NCBI GenBank assembly: GCA_903907925.1 | Contig: CAIVQB010000025.1 | Location: 1-47,957, forward strand | Source: an uncultured Verrucomicrobiota bacterium | GTDB taxonomy: Bacteria; Verrucomicrobiota; Verrucomicrobiia; Limisphaerales; UBA9464 | Length of the DNA stretch: 47,957 nt | Direction of reading: 5' to 3' | In this document: positions 25,392 through 34,177 of the stretch, piece after piece | Numbering within the stretch: the stretch's first letter is position 1 | Layout of the letters: the number at the start of each line of letters is the position of its first letter | The notes under the pieces: generated by a model | Told to the model about the DNA's origin: nothing | The model's input: the letters and a program-made list of their open reading frames with translations, nothing else | The model's database searches: none | Translations under genes and position numbers: made by a program

Positions 25392-25419
25392 GTTACAGCA
25401 ATAGGACACGAATGTTACA
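25392..25419 (-). promoter_or_regulatory. Pho-box-like triple repeat upstream of porin-pstS
   Basis: On the coding strand TGTAAC, TGTCC and TGTAAC begin exactly 11 bp apart (at 25419, 25408 and 25397). PhoB binds 11-bp-phased direct repeats with TGTCA-type cores, so three units in register 41-68 bp before the porin start form a convincing Pho box. The gap to the upstream gene is only 103 bp, so this is where the promoter has to be. Confidence 0.65.
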
Positions 25420-25454
25420 ATCGTGTGAACGCCGAACCGGACGGAACCGGGCCG

Positions 25455-26789
25455 TCAGTGGAGATCTCCCGCGGCAAAGGCCAGTCCATCACTGCGGAGC
25501 CGGAGATCGTAGAGGGCGGTGGAGGCACCGATTTCAGCGCGGACCAGGTTCAATTCCGCCTGATTCAACTCCACAATCGATGTCAATCCCTGATCAAAAC
25601 GGGCCCGCGCCAGCTCCAACGCCCCCGACGCGCTCCCCACCAGGCTCCGCGACAATGTGAGTTCATCTCGCGCCTGTTCCGTGGCAATCCACGCCAACCG
25701 GACATCCCGGATGACGCGAATCTCCGCCTCCGTGACACCCGCCGCCGCAGCCTCCGCCAGCCGCTTGGATTCCTCTTCACGCGCCCGGTAGAGGCCTCCG
25801 GCAAAAAGGGGAATCGACAGGTTCAATCCGGCCGCGGCGTATTCGTGCCGGAAGTGATCGTCGTGCATTGGGACAACGCCAGCCGCTCCAAAAACAGAGA
25901 CCGTCGGATTCTGCAGCCCGCCGATGGCCGCGGCACGGCGTCGTGCGGATTCGCTTTCGAGCCGCTGGCTCACCAGGTCGGGCCGCCGGGCCAGGGCCAT
26001 CGCCACCAGCGACGAGACGGGCACCGCTGGCGCTGCGGGCATCCCCTCCTCCACCAGCTCGAACGCGCCGGGAAGACCGGCCCCAAGAAACGCCACAAGC
26101 GAGGTTCGAGTCGCATCCAATTCCGCGCTCGAACGACTGACCATCAACCGCCCTTCATCGACACCCACCTGCGCGAACCGGACATCCAGCTCGGATCGCA
26201 ATCGGTTCGATGCCAGAACGCTCACTTGATCGAGAAGTTGGAGACGGGTTGAAAGGGTTTTGGCGGCAACCGCCGCGACCACGCGGGCCCGGAGCGCCGC
26301 GAAATAGGCGCCGTCGAGTTCCATCAGAAGCTGCTGTCGCGTCGCGAGCACGTTGGTCGCCGCCGAACGCGATTCCAACCGGGCGGCCTCCACCCGGTTC
26401 GCAGTCCGGCCGAAATCCGTGATCAACTGCGAAACCGCGGCCCCAACGCCGGCCCGTTCATAGACGCCGGGTGCGTTCAGGGAACCAGCGGCGATGTGAA
26501 CACCCGTTGGATCGTCGGAACCCACCGCCGTGACCGCACCATTCACCTGCGGGAACCAGCCCGCCCGCTCCTGGTCCACCCGGTTCCGGGACGCCATGGA
26601 TCGCAGTTCCGCGACCGAAATCCGCGGATGAAATTGCAGCGTGCGGGCCCGGGCTTCCGCCAGTGTCAGCAACACCGGACCGTTGGTTTCCGCGGTCAGC
26701 GTGGACGGGGTCGTCCCACACGAAGCCATCGCAATCCACAGCGCCATCGAACGTCCGATCCGCCAAACCGACCTTATGGCCGCCCTCAT
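25455..26789 (-). CDS. TolC-family outer-membrane efflux channel
   Basis: A 444-residue outer-membrane factor, the exit duct for the RND pump encoded just upstream. The N-terminus is a signal sequence (cut probably near residue 24-34). LTLAEARARTLQFHPRISVA starts the first outer-membrane efflux repeat; QLITDFGRTANRVEAARLES and a second repeat (LVAMALARRPDLVSQRLES, NLSIPLFAGGLYRAREEESK) follow. Long helical segments fit the periplasmic barrel. Its ATG overlaps the RND stop by 4 bp. It is the last gene of the operon that begins at 34012. Confidence 0.88.
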   Translation of the reverse strand: MRAAIRSVWRIGRSMALWIAMASCGTTPSTLTAETNGPVLLTLAEARARTLQFHPRISVAELRSMASRNRVDQERAGWFPQVNGAVTAVGSDDPTGVHIAAGSLNAPGVYERAGVGAAVSQLITDFGRTANRVEAARLESRSAATNVLATRQQLLMELDGAYFAALRARVVAAVAAKTLSTRLQLLDQVSVLASNRLRSELDVRFAQVGVDEGRLMVSRSSAELDATRTSLVAFLGAGLPGAFELVEEGMPAAPAVPVSSLVAMALARRPDLVSQRLESESARRRAAAIGGLQNPTVSVFGAAGVVPMHDDHFRHEYAAAGLNLSIPLFAGGLYRAREEESKRLAEAAAAGVTEAEIRVIRDVRLAWIATEQARDELTLSRSLVGSASGALELARARFDQGLTSIVELNQAELNLVRAEIGASTALYDLRLRSDGLAFAAGDLH

Positions 26790-29700
26790 GACCGTGCCTC
26801 CCCGGTCTTTCCGAAAGGCGTTGTGGCCGTGATCACCGGTCCGTACATCAACAAGTATCCCGCGGGAACCAGGAACACCGTCAGCACCACCGACACGCCC
26901 AGTCCGCCGATGATGGCTCGCGCCAGCGGTGCATAGGCTTCGCTACCGGTTCCCAGTTTCAAGGCCATCGGCACCAGACCGATCAACGTCGCCAGCGAGG
27001 TCATGAGAACCGGTCGCAGCCGGACCCGACACGCCATCGCCACCGCCTCGCGAGCCGCCATCCCGTCGTCGCGAAGCCGTTGGGTGAATTCCACGATCAG
27101 GATGCTGTTCGACACCACGATTCCCACCATCATCACCACGCCCATCAACGACATGATGTTCAGCGTCGTTCCGGTCATTGCCAGAATGAGAAGCACCCCG
27201 GTCAATCCGGTTGGAACGGCGAGCAGGATCAGAAGCGGCGCACTGAACGATTTGAATTGGGCGACCAGGATCAGGTAGACGAGGACGACCGACAGCAGAA
27301 GCCCGGAACCGAAACTGCGGAACGACGCTTCCATGCCCTGGACACTTCCGCGGATCGCCACCCGCAATCCTTCGGGCAGATCGAGACCGGCCACCAGGGG
27401 CTTCACTCGACCGGATAGCGCCCCCAGATCCTCGCCGGTCGGCGCGACGAAAATGTCTACCACGCGGCGGAGTTGATAGTGGTCCACTTCCGTTGGAGAC
27501 AGCCCGGGTACAATGCGTCCGACGGCGTCCAATCGAGTCGAAACCGCTCCCCCGGATGCGCGCAGCGGAATCGCCTTCAGGGATTCCAAATCGTGGATCG
27601 TGTTCTCGGGATATTGAACCGTGAGCATGTAGTCATTTCCCGTTCGGGGATCGATCCAGAAGCTCGGCGCGATCATGCCGTCGGAAGTCAGGGCGGTGAT
27701 GACATTGTGCAGCACTTCCTTCTGGCTCAGGCCGAGTCCGGCCGCCCGTTCGCGATCCACTTCCAGACGCAACGACGGCGCATCGACATCCTGCGGGATC
27801 AAGACATCGCCCACGCCAGGCAGGGATCGAATTTGGGCCGCCAACCGGATCGCGAGGCGATGAGCTTCCTCCAGGTTGGAACCGCTGACCTGGATGTCCA
27901 GCGGCGCGGGCAATCCAAGATTCAGTACCGCATCCACCAGTCCGCCGGACTGGAGATAGGCCGAGACCTCTGGAATCTCGCGACTCAACCGCGCCCGCAC
28001 CCGGTCCATGTACTCGTAACTACCGCCGCGATGACCGTCCTTCAAACCCACTTGAACAAACGCGGAATGCTGGCCGGAGTTGCTGGTGTAGATCGCCGAG
28101 AAATCCGGCGTCAGTCCGATGTTGGCGACCACAAGTTCAAGATCCTCCGGTGGCACCTCATGGCGGACGACATCTTCGACGCGGTGCACCAGGGCCTCGG
28201 TCAATTCGATGCGGGTGCCGGTCGCCGCCTTGAGATTGATGACGAATTGTCCGGGATCCGTGCGCGGAAAGTAGGCGGTGCCAATCAGCGGATAGAGAGC
28301 CAGACTCGCGACAAACAGCCCGAGGATGGCAATCACCGTGAAACGCGGCCGATCGAGGGCGCTGCTCAGCCATCCGTCGTAGCGCGAAAGGAAGCGGTCA
28401 AAGTGCTGGTTGAATCTCTGATGCAGGCGGATCCAAACGGGCGGTCGGGAAGTTCCGTGACCTTCCGCCGAATGCGCTTCCGCCTTCAGAAACCGGGCGC
28501 AGAACAATGGCACCACGGTCATCGCCACCACATAGGACGCGAACAGGGAAAGCACCACGGCAACGGCGAGCGCGGTAAAAAGGAACCGGCTGACACCGCT
28601 CAGGAACGTCACCGGGAAGAACACCACCGCGGTGGTCAGCGTCGCTGCCAGGACTGGCAGGGCGACTTCCGCACCGCCGTTCTCCGCGGCCACGACCGGC
28701 GACTCGCCGAGTTCGAGATGACGGAAAATGTTTTCCAGGACGACGACCGAGTTGTCGATCAACCGCGAGAAAGCCAGCGCCAGCCCGCCGAGAATCATGG
28801 TGTTGATCGTCCCGCCGCCCGCGAACAGAGCGATGAAGGTCGCCAGCGCGGAAAGCGGAATCGACAGGAAGACACCGACAGTCGCTTTCGGACTTCCGAG
28901 AAAAACGAGGATCATCACGCCGGTCAAGACCAGCCCGATGACGCCTTCGTGGACCAGGTTTTCGATCGCCTTTTTCACGAAGAGCGATTGATCAAACACC
29001 ACCCGAGTCAGCAATTGCCGCGGCACATCGGTCAACCGCCGCACCGCGGCCTGGATGCCCTCGACCACCGCGATCGTGTTGGCGTCGCCTCCCTGTTTGA
29101 GCACCGGCAGATAGACCGAACGCTGTCCATCGACACGCACGACATTATTCTGGATTTGCGCCGCGTCGCGCGCCTCACCAACGTCTCCCACAAGGACCGA
29201 GGCCGTCCCGATGGTTCGCAATGGAATGCGGTTGATGTCGGCCACCTTCGGCACCATCGCATTCGCATACAGATTGTAGTCGAACGGTCCCAATCGGACA
29301 TCACCGGCGGGCAGGATGAGGTTCGAATCGTTCACGGCACGAACGACATCCATGACGCTCAATTGGTGCGCCTCCAGCTTGATCGGATCGACGTACACCT
29401 GGATCTGCCGGTAACGTCCACCGAACGGCTGGGGCACGGAGGCGCCTGGCACTCCGGCGACCTGGTTGCGAACCGCGAATTGCCCGCTGTCCCGCAGTTG
29501 AGTCTCGGTCAGGCCTTCGCCTTTGAGAGTGATCAGGCAGACCGGCAGACTGGAGGCGTCAAACTTCAACACTACCGGCGGCAGCGTCCCGGGCGGGAGG
29601 CGTCGCAGGTTCGCCATGGCCAGGTTGGCAATCGAGGTCACCGCTGAATCGGGATTCGATCCCGGCTGAAAGTAGATCTTGATCAGGCTCACCCCGGGCA

Positions 29701-29947
29701 GGGATCGGGACTCCATGTGGTCCACACCGGCGGCCAGGGTGAAGAAGCGTTCGAACCGACCGGTGATGTCCGCCTCGATCTGTTCCGGGGGCATTCCCGA
29801 ATAAAACGTCGCCACCACCACGACCGGAATCTTGATCTCCGGGAAGAGGTCGACCGGCATCCGGAACAGGCAACTGAGTCCAATCACCGTCGTGATCAGG
29901 CAGACCACGATGACGAAATACGGAAAGCGGATGGAGAACCGGGACAT
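26786..29947 (-). CDS. RND efflux pump inner-membrane subunit, with Asp-Asn in place of the Asp-Asp proton relay pair
   Basis: A 1053-residue AcrB/HAE-type permease with the usual 12-helix duplicated layout. The N-terminus has helix 1 and the PVDLFPEIKIPVV motif. The porter and docking regions carry SRSLPGVSLIKIYFQPG and PQPFGGRYRQIQVYVDP. Helix 4 reads LALAFSRLIDNSVVVLENI, so the canonical D407-D408 pair of AcrB is D398-N399 here. The late helices have LMGVVMMVGIVVSNSILIVE. It pumps in complex with the adaptor (30715-31896) and TolC-like channel (25455-26789). The substrate is not known. It overlaps the channel gene by 4 bp and starts 33 bp after the RraA-family gene. Confidence 0.92.
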   Translation of the reverse strand: MSRFSIRFPYFVIVVCLITTVIGLSCLFRMPVDLFPEIKIPVVVVATFYSGMPPEQIEADITGRFERFFTLAAGVDHMESRSLPGVSLIKIYFQPGSNPDSAVTSIANLAMANLRRLPPGTLPPVVLKFDASSLPVCLITLKGEGLTETQLRDSGQFAVRNQVAGVPGASVPQPFGGRYRQIQVYVDPIKLEAHQLSVMDVVRAVNDSNLILPAGDVRLGPFDYNLYANAMVPKVADINRIPLRTIGTASVLVGDVGEARDAAQIQNNVVRVDGQRSVYLPVLKQGGDANTIAVVEGIQAAVRRLTDVPRQLLTRVVFDQSLFVKKAIENLVHEGVIGLVLTGVMILVFLGSPKATVGVFLSIPLSALATFIALFAGGGTINTMILGGLALAFSRLIDNSVVVLENIFRHLELGESPVVAAENGGAEVALPVLAATLTTAVVFFPVTFLSGVSRFLFTALAVAVVLSLFASYVVAMTVVPLFCARFLKAEAHSAEGHGTSRPPVWIRLHQRFNQHFDRFLSRYDGWLSSALDRPRFTVIAILGLFVASLALYPLIGTAYFPRTDPGQFVINLKAATGTRIELTEALVHRVEDVVRHEVPPEDLELVVANIGLTPDFSAIYTSNSGQHSAFVQVGLKDGHRGGSYEYMDRVRARLSREIPEVSAYLQSGGLVDAVLNLGLPAPLDIQVSGSNLEEAHRLAIRLAAQIRSLPGVGDVLIPQDVDAPSLRLEVDRERAAGLGLSQKEVLHNVITALTSDGMIAPSFWIDPRTGNDYMLTVQYPENTIHDLESLKAIPLRASGGAVSTRLDAVGRIVPGLSPTEVDHYQLRRVVDIFVAPTGEDLGALSGRVKPLVAGLDLPEGLRVAIRGSVQGMEASFRSFGSGLLLSVVLVYLILVAQFKSFSAPLLILLAVPTGLTGVLLILAMTGTTLNIMSLMGVVMMVGIVVSNSILIVEFTQRLRDDGMAAREAVAMACRVRLRPVLMTSLATLIGLVPMALKLGTGSEAYAPLARAIIGGLGVSVVLTVFLVPAGYLLMYGPVITATTPFGKTGEARS

Positions 29948-29980
29948 GAGGGTGAGCGGAAGTTCTGTAACCGGGCGGTA

Positions 29981-30718
29981 TCAGGACGGACCGGACCGCG
30001 CCGGGGGATTCATGGATTCCAATACGGCCCGGAGCCGGGCGGGCGTCACGGCGGGATCGGCGCAGGCGGCAAGGATGGACTCCTCGCGTTCCAGCGACCG
30101 GCGCGCGGCGGCGGGAATTCCGGCACCAATCGAAGGCGGGATGGATACAACGCCGTGGGCATCGCCATGCAGCCAGTCGCCGGGACGAATCTTCAATCCC
30201 GCCACCTCGATTTCTCCGCCCCATTCGACGATATGGGCGTAGGCATGGGACACCGAAACGCTCGCAGCGAACACCGGGAATCCCGCCGCGGCGAGCGCCG
30301 GCAGATCGCGCACCGCCCCATCGGTCAACAATCCCACCCCGCCAAGCACCTTCAGAATCGCCGCATGGACCTGACCGATGAAGCTGCCGGCGGCAGGTCC
30401 CGCATCGAGATCCTGAATGACCACCACACGCGGTGCGGGTTGGGCGAGGACGGCGTTCCACCAGGTGGTTCCCTCGAAATACCGATGCCCATCCATTGAC
30501 GGTCCACCACTGCGGATGCGCAGCGTGACGGCATGCCCCACCATGGGACCCGCGAGGGAGGTTTGGCAGCGGACCCGCGCGTCGGTGAATCCCTCGTTGC
30601 GAAGCCGAACCCCGAAGCTCTCGATGGCATTGGCAATCGTGCAGGTATCGAACCGGCTGAATTCGGCCAACAGGGGTTCAGGAATGGATGGGTTCATGGA
30701 CGGTCTCAAACGGGTCAT
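29981..30718 (-). CDS. RraA / HMG-aldolase family protein inside an efflux operon
   Basis: A 245-residue member of the family that includes RraA (an RNase E inhibitor) and 4-hydroxy-4-methyl-2-oxoglutarate/oxaloacetate aldolases. Family stretches are FDTCTIANAIESFG, VVVIQDLDAGPAAGSFIG, GLLTDGAVRDLPAL (R137-D138, residues used for metal/substrate binding in the aldolases) and RPGDWLHGDAHGVVSIP. The GE/H metal-site motif is replaced (SFIGQVHAAIL). Because the R-D pair is kept, an aldolase or decarboxylase is as likely as an RNase regulator. The ATG at 30718 overlaps the adaptor stop (ATGA), supporting this start over an ATG at 30697 and showing translational coupling to the pump. Confidence 0.82.
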   Translation of the reverse strand: MTRLRPSMNPSIPEPLLAEFSRFDTCTIANAIESFGVRLRNEGFTDARVRCQTSLAGPMVGHAVTLRIRSGGPSMDGHRYFEGTTWWNAVLAQPAPRVVVIQDLDAGPAAGSFIGQVHAAILKVLGGVGLLTDGAVRDLPALAAAGFPVFAASVSVSHAYAHIVEWGGEIEVAGLKIRPGDWLHGDAHGVVSIPPSIGAGIPAAARRSLEREESILAACADPAVTPARLRAVLESMNPPARSGPS

Positions 30719-31896
30719 TTCCCTTCAGTGCCGTTGCCCACAACAACAATCCGGGCCTCGACGGTCTGTCCGGGCCGAATCCTCCCGCCGCCGGCAGTGA
30801 TGATGAGATCGCCCTCGTTGAGCCCCTCCAGGATCTCGATCGTATTGGGAGTCTCGATGCCGGTCCGCAAGGTCATCGATTCCACCTTTCCGTCCGGAGT
30901 CACCTTTAACACCAAGATTCCACCAACATTCCGGATCAGCGTTTCCACCGGAAGCACTAGCGCATTGGTCCGGACGTCAGCCGCGAGAACCGCCGTCGCA
31001 TAGGATCCGGGAACGATCGATCGGTCGGCATTTGCGACATCCGCTTCGACCATCATGGTCCGGCCGGAAGCGGTCACTTCACCCGCGATCCGTTCCACGC
31101 GTCCGGTCACGACCCGGTTGCCCAGACGGATCTCGACCGGATCGCCCCGATGAATCGCGCCGATCTCGCCGACGGAAACCGCGAACGCGCATCGCAAACG
31201 ATCCAACTGGACCAGGCGGAGCAACGGCCTGGCCTGTCCGCTGGGAGCGGGCCCGCCCTGTACGAAATCTCCGGGACTCGCATCGAGACGGGCGATCACA
31301 CCGGCAAAGGGAGCGGTCATGCGGCTGTCCGCCTCCATGGCTTCAAACCGCTTCAACTCGGCGCGGGCCACCTCCACCTGACGCCGCGCCGAGGCCAGAG
31401 TGGCCGCTGCCGCGCGTTCGCGGGCCATTGCCGAATCCACCTCCTGGCCGGCGAGCAATTGCGGGCGAGCGGCGACCACTCCCGACAACCGTGAGCCGAC
31501 TTGATGGGCCTCGTCGAAGAGCGCTGCGGCACGGTCCACCTCGCTTTCGCTGCGCGCGACCACCGCCTCGGCGCGGATTCGATCCTCGTGCAGCAGGGGA
31601 ACATCCAACTCGGCAAGCAATTGACCGGCCTCCACGCGATCACCGAGATCCACTGCGAGGCGTTTCACGTAACCCGCGACCCGGGCCTGTTGATCCACCG
31701 AAAACCAGGGACGCAACTCCGCCTGAACGGCCAGTTCGCGGGCCACCCGGCCGCGGACGGCGCGGACGACCGACACCACCGGACGCGACGACACGGGAGC
31801 CTGCGATTCCCTCCGACACCCGGTGGTCCAGATCAAGACGAGTGCGACACTGTGAACAGCGACGGATCGGAGGTGGAAGCGGGGTGATCGGTTCAT
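30715..31896 (-). CDS. RND periplasmic adaptor (HlyD/AcrA family), probable lipoprotein
   Basis: A 393-residue membrane-fusion protein. The N-terminal signal ends in a lipobox-like IWTTGC, so the cysteine is probably acylated. The barrel-sandwich half-motifs are ARVAGYVKRLAVDLGDRVEAG and MTAPFAGVIARLDASPGDFV, with an alpha-hairpin between them. The beta-barrel and membrane-proximal domains follow, ending LNEGDLIITAGGGRIRPGQT. It links the RND pump to the channel. The ATG at 31896 overlaps the kinase stop by 4 bp (ATGA); the longer frame reaching 32013 is rejected because it lacks a signal. Confidence 0.9.
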   Translation of the reverse strand: MNRSPRFHLRSVAVHSVALVLIWTTGCRRESQAPVSSRPVVSVVRAVRGRVARELAVQAELRPWFSVDQQARVAGYVKRLAVDLGDRVEAGQLLAELDVPLLHEDRIRAEAVVARSESEVDRAAALFDEAHQVGSRLSGVVAARPQLLAGQEVDSAMARERAAAATLASARRQVEVARAELKRFEAMEADSRMTAPFAGVIARLDASPGDFVQGGPAPSGQARPLLRLVQLDRLRCAFAVSVGEIGAIHRGDPVEIRLGNRVVTGRVERIAGEVTASGRTMMVEADVANADRSIVPGSYATAVLAADVRTNALVLPVETLIRNVGGILVLKVTPDGKVESMTLRTGIETPNTIEILEGLNEGDLIITAGGGRIRPGQTVEARIVVVGNGTEGK

Positions 31897-33329
31897 GTCA
31901 GGGACTCCGTTTCCGATTTCGTCGGCGCGGCGGCCGCCGGAAGGATGACGCGAAAACAACTTCCACGGCCTTCGACGCTCTCGACCTCGACGCGTCCGCG
32001 GTGCGCCGAACAAATCGCCCGGACGATGGACAATCCGATTCCAGTGCCCTCCGGTTCCCGGCTGCGCGACAGGTCGACCCGGAAGAACCGATCAAAGACG
32101 CGCGAAAGCGCCTCGGCGGGAATGCCAATGCCGGTGTCCGCCACTTCGAGCACGGCACCCGCATCGGTCTCAACGACGCTCACGCTCACCGTTCCACCGC
32201 GGGGCGTGTATTTGAACGCATTGTCGAGCAGGTTGACGACCACCTGCTTCAACCGGGCCCGATCCCCGTCGATCCACACGCCACCGCCGACGATCACCCG
32301 CACCGGCGAATCACACTTCAAGGTCAGGCCCTTGTCATCGGCAAGAAGACGCATCTGCTCGGCGGTGGATGCCGCCAGTTGACTCAGGTTCATCCGCCGC
32401 CATTCCGACGGAGTGCGCCCCGCATCCAGTCGCGACAGGGCGAACAGGTTTTCCACCAGCCGGCCCAGCCGTTCGACTTCATCCAACAGGGACGCGGCGG
32501 TGTCACGAATCCGTCCCGGACCGGTTTCACGGGTCAACGCCTCCAACTCGGCGCGCAGGATGGTCAATGGGGTTCGGAGTTCGTGGGACGCATCGTCGAG
32601 GAAGCGGCGGTTGTGCTGAAACGCCTCATCCAGCCGGGTGATCATCCGGTTCAACGCCCGGGAGAGTTCGGCGAATTCATCGTCCGATCCCGGCTCGGGA
32701 AGACGTTCACTGAGGTTGCGCGACGTGATGGTTTCCGCGCTGCGGGTGAGTTCGCCGACCGGTCTCAACGCGCGGTCGACCAGGAGCCTTCCCCCCAGCA
32801 ATGCCACTCCACCGACCACTCCAAACACGATGCAAAGAAAAACCAGGAAACGACGCTGCTCGACCAACAACGGCACCATCGATTCGCCGGTCGCCACCCA
32901 AATCGCCCGCGGCCCATCGCCCGACTGAAGGGCCGTGAGCATCAATTCGCCAGGACCAGTTCCCGACAGTTTCCGAGTGCCCGCCTTCCCGGTGGAATCC
33001 GAAATCAGAACCGGATCGAAGCTTTGATCCTGGGGCGGACCCGACCGGTACAACGCCATGCCGTTCGCATCCGAGACCGCGACAAACCGGCTGGTCGCTT
33101 CTGGAGCGAAGCTCGTCGTCATGGCCTCATGCAGATCGCGATGCCCCGCATCCAGCGCCCGCCGCGCGACGCCGGCGATGCGGGTGGCCCTGGAACGCTG
33201 CGAGGCCGCCAGAGTGGCTTCCAGATAGTGTCGAAACACCAGATGAACCAAAGTGCCGGTCACCACAAAAACCATCACCAGCCACACCGCGTACCAGATC
33301 ATTGCCTGCGACCGGAGGGATCCTTTCAC
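31893..33329 (-). CDS. Sensor histidine kinase of the efflux operon (CusS/QseC-like layout)
   Basis: A 478-residue kinase. Membrane helices are at about 10-32 and 160-182 around a periplasmic domain of about 125 residues. A HAMP domain follows (LVDRALRPVGELTRSAETIT), then HisKA with DDASHELRTPLTILRAELEA (H249). The ATPase domain has VVNLLDNAFKYTP, VADTGIGIP, VFDRFFR and GTGIGLSIVRAI. It overlaps the response regulator upstream and the adaptor downstream by 4 bp each. This gene order suggests it senses a compound exported by the pump. Confidence 0.93.
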   Translation of the reverse strand: MKGSLRSQAMIWYAVWLVMVFVVTGTLVHLVFRHYLEATLAASQRSRATRIAGVARRALDAGHRDLHEAMTTSFAPEATSRFVAVSDANGMALYRSGPPQDQSFDPVLISDSTGKAGTRKLSGTGPGELMLTALQSGDGPRAIWVATGESMVPLLVEQRRFLVFLCIVFGVVGGVALLGGRLLVDRALRPVGELTRSAETITSRNLSERLPEPGSDDEFAELSRALNRMITRLDEAFQHNRRFLDDASHELRTPLTILRAELEALTRETGPGRIRDTAASLLDEVERLGRLVENLFALSRLDAGRTPSEWRRMNLSQLAASTAEQMRLLADDKGLTLKCDSPVRVIVGGGVWIDGDRARLKQVVVNLLDNAFKYTPRGGTVSVSVVETDAGAVLEVADTGIGIPAEALSRVFDRFFRVDLSRSREPEGTGIGLSIVRAICSAHRGRVEVESVEGRGSCFRVILPAAAAPTKSETESLT

Positions 33330-34012
33330 ACACCGTCCTCCGGGTTCTCGTCCAGGCTGTAACCCGCACCACGGATGGTTCGGATCAGTTTCTGCTCATG
33401 GGGATCATCCACCTTGGCCCGGAGATGCCGGACGTAGACATCGACGATATTGGTCAACCCTTCGAAGCTTTCGTCCCAAACATGTTCCATGATCATGGTT
33501 CGTGTCAGAACCCGGCCCGCGTTCGCCGCCAGGTACTCGAGCAAGCCATATTCCTTCGATGTCAGCTCAATCCGTTTTCCGGCCCGGCGGACCTGCTGGG
33601 TGAGCCGGTCGATCTCCAGGTCGGCTACGGTCAGAAGATTGGATTTTCCAACCGGCGGACGGCGCAGCAAGGCCTTCACCCGCGCCAATAGTTCGGCAAA
33701 GGCGAAGGGTTTGGTGAGATAGTCATCCGCACCGAGGTCGAAGTTTTCCACCTTGTCCGCCGTGGTGCCGCGCGCGGTCAGGACGAGTACCGCCGATGTG
33801 CCGCCCTTGCGCCGAAGCCGTCGCAACAGCTCCGTACCGCTCACGCCCGGCAACAACAGGTCGAGAATGATCAGGTCATACGCAACCTCATCCATCATCT
33901 GCCACGCCGACAGACCGTCATGGGCCACATCGACGGCGAAGCGTTCGGCCCGCAGTCCGCGGGCCACCACTTCCGCCACCTTCCGCTCGTCTTCTACAAT
34001 CAACAGTCGCAT
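33326..34012 (-). CDS. OmpR-family response regulator of the efflux operon
   Basis: A 228-residue regulator, first gene of the operon. The receiver has acidic residues in IVEDER, D51 (LIILDLLLP), T79 and K101 (LTKPF). The winged helix has LTSKEYGLLEYLAANAGRV, MEHVWDESFEGLTNIVDVYV and RTIRGAGYSLDE, resembling CusR/CopR-type regulators that control metal or drug efflux. The ATG at 34012 was chosen because the receiver begins there; the frame extends upstream to 34084 without homology. Confidence 0.93.
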   Translation of the reverse strand: MRLLIVEDERKVAEVVARGLRAERFAVDVAHDGLSAWQMMDEVAYDLIILDLLLPGVSGTELLRRLRRKGGTSAVLVLTARGTTADKVENFDLGADDYLTKPFAFAELLARVKALLRRPPVGKSNLLTVADLEIDRLTQQVRRAGKRIELTSKEYGLLEYLAANAGRVLTRTMIMEHVWDESFEGLTNIVDVYVRHLRAKVDDPHEQKLIRTIRGAGYSLDENPEDGV

Positions 34013-34041
34013 CGGAATCCGGGAATACACTAACAGCCCCG

Positions 34042-34122
34042 GATTAAGAAACGCTGAAGGCTGGATTAAAATCGTCCCACGCAATCCCCGGAAACCGGAG
34101 CATTTCCAAGGTCCCAGATTAA
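34042..34122 (-). promoter_or_regulatory. Candidate regulator sites before the efflux operon (GATTAA repeats)
   Basis: The 6-mer GATTAA occurs at 34042-34047, 34064-34069 (22 bp apart, two helical turns) and 34117-34122, in the same orientation in the 165-bp gap before the regulator gene. OmpR-type proteins bind direct repeats one or two turns apart, so these may be autoregulatory sites. The motif is short and the call is weak. Confidence 0.3.
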
Positions 34123-34177
34123 AATGAGGGCTGTCGGGGGCAAAATAACGCCGCGATGGGACGGATGCAGATCCGGA

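Noticed and set aside
27473-29647. 724-codon plus-strand frame opposite the RND pump
   Set aside because: Antisense shadow of a long GC-rich gene. The minus-strand frame has full RND family motifs; the plus frame is rich in His/Arg/Gln with no domain.
31032-33362. 776-codon plus-strand frame opposite the adaptor and kinase
   Set aside because: Low-complexity Arg/Pro-rich antisense shadow; both underlying minus-strand genes are well supported and overlap by ATGA.
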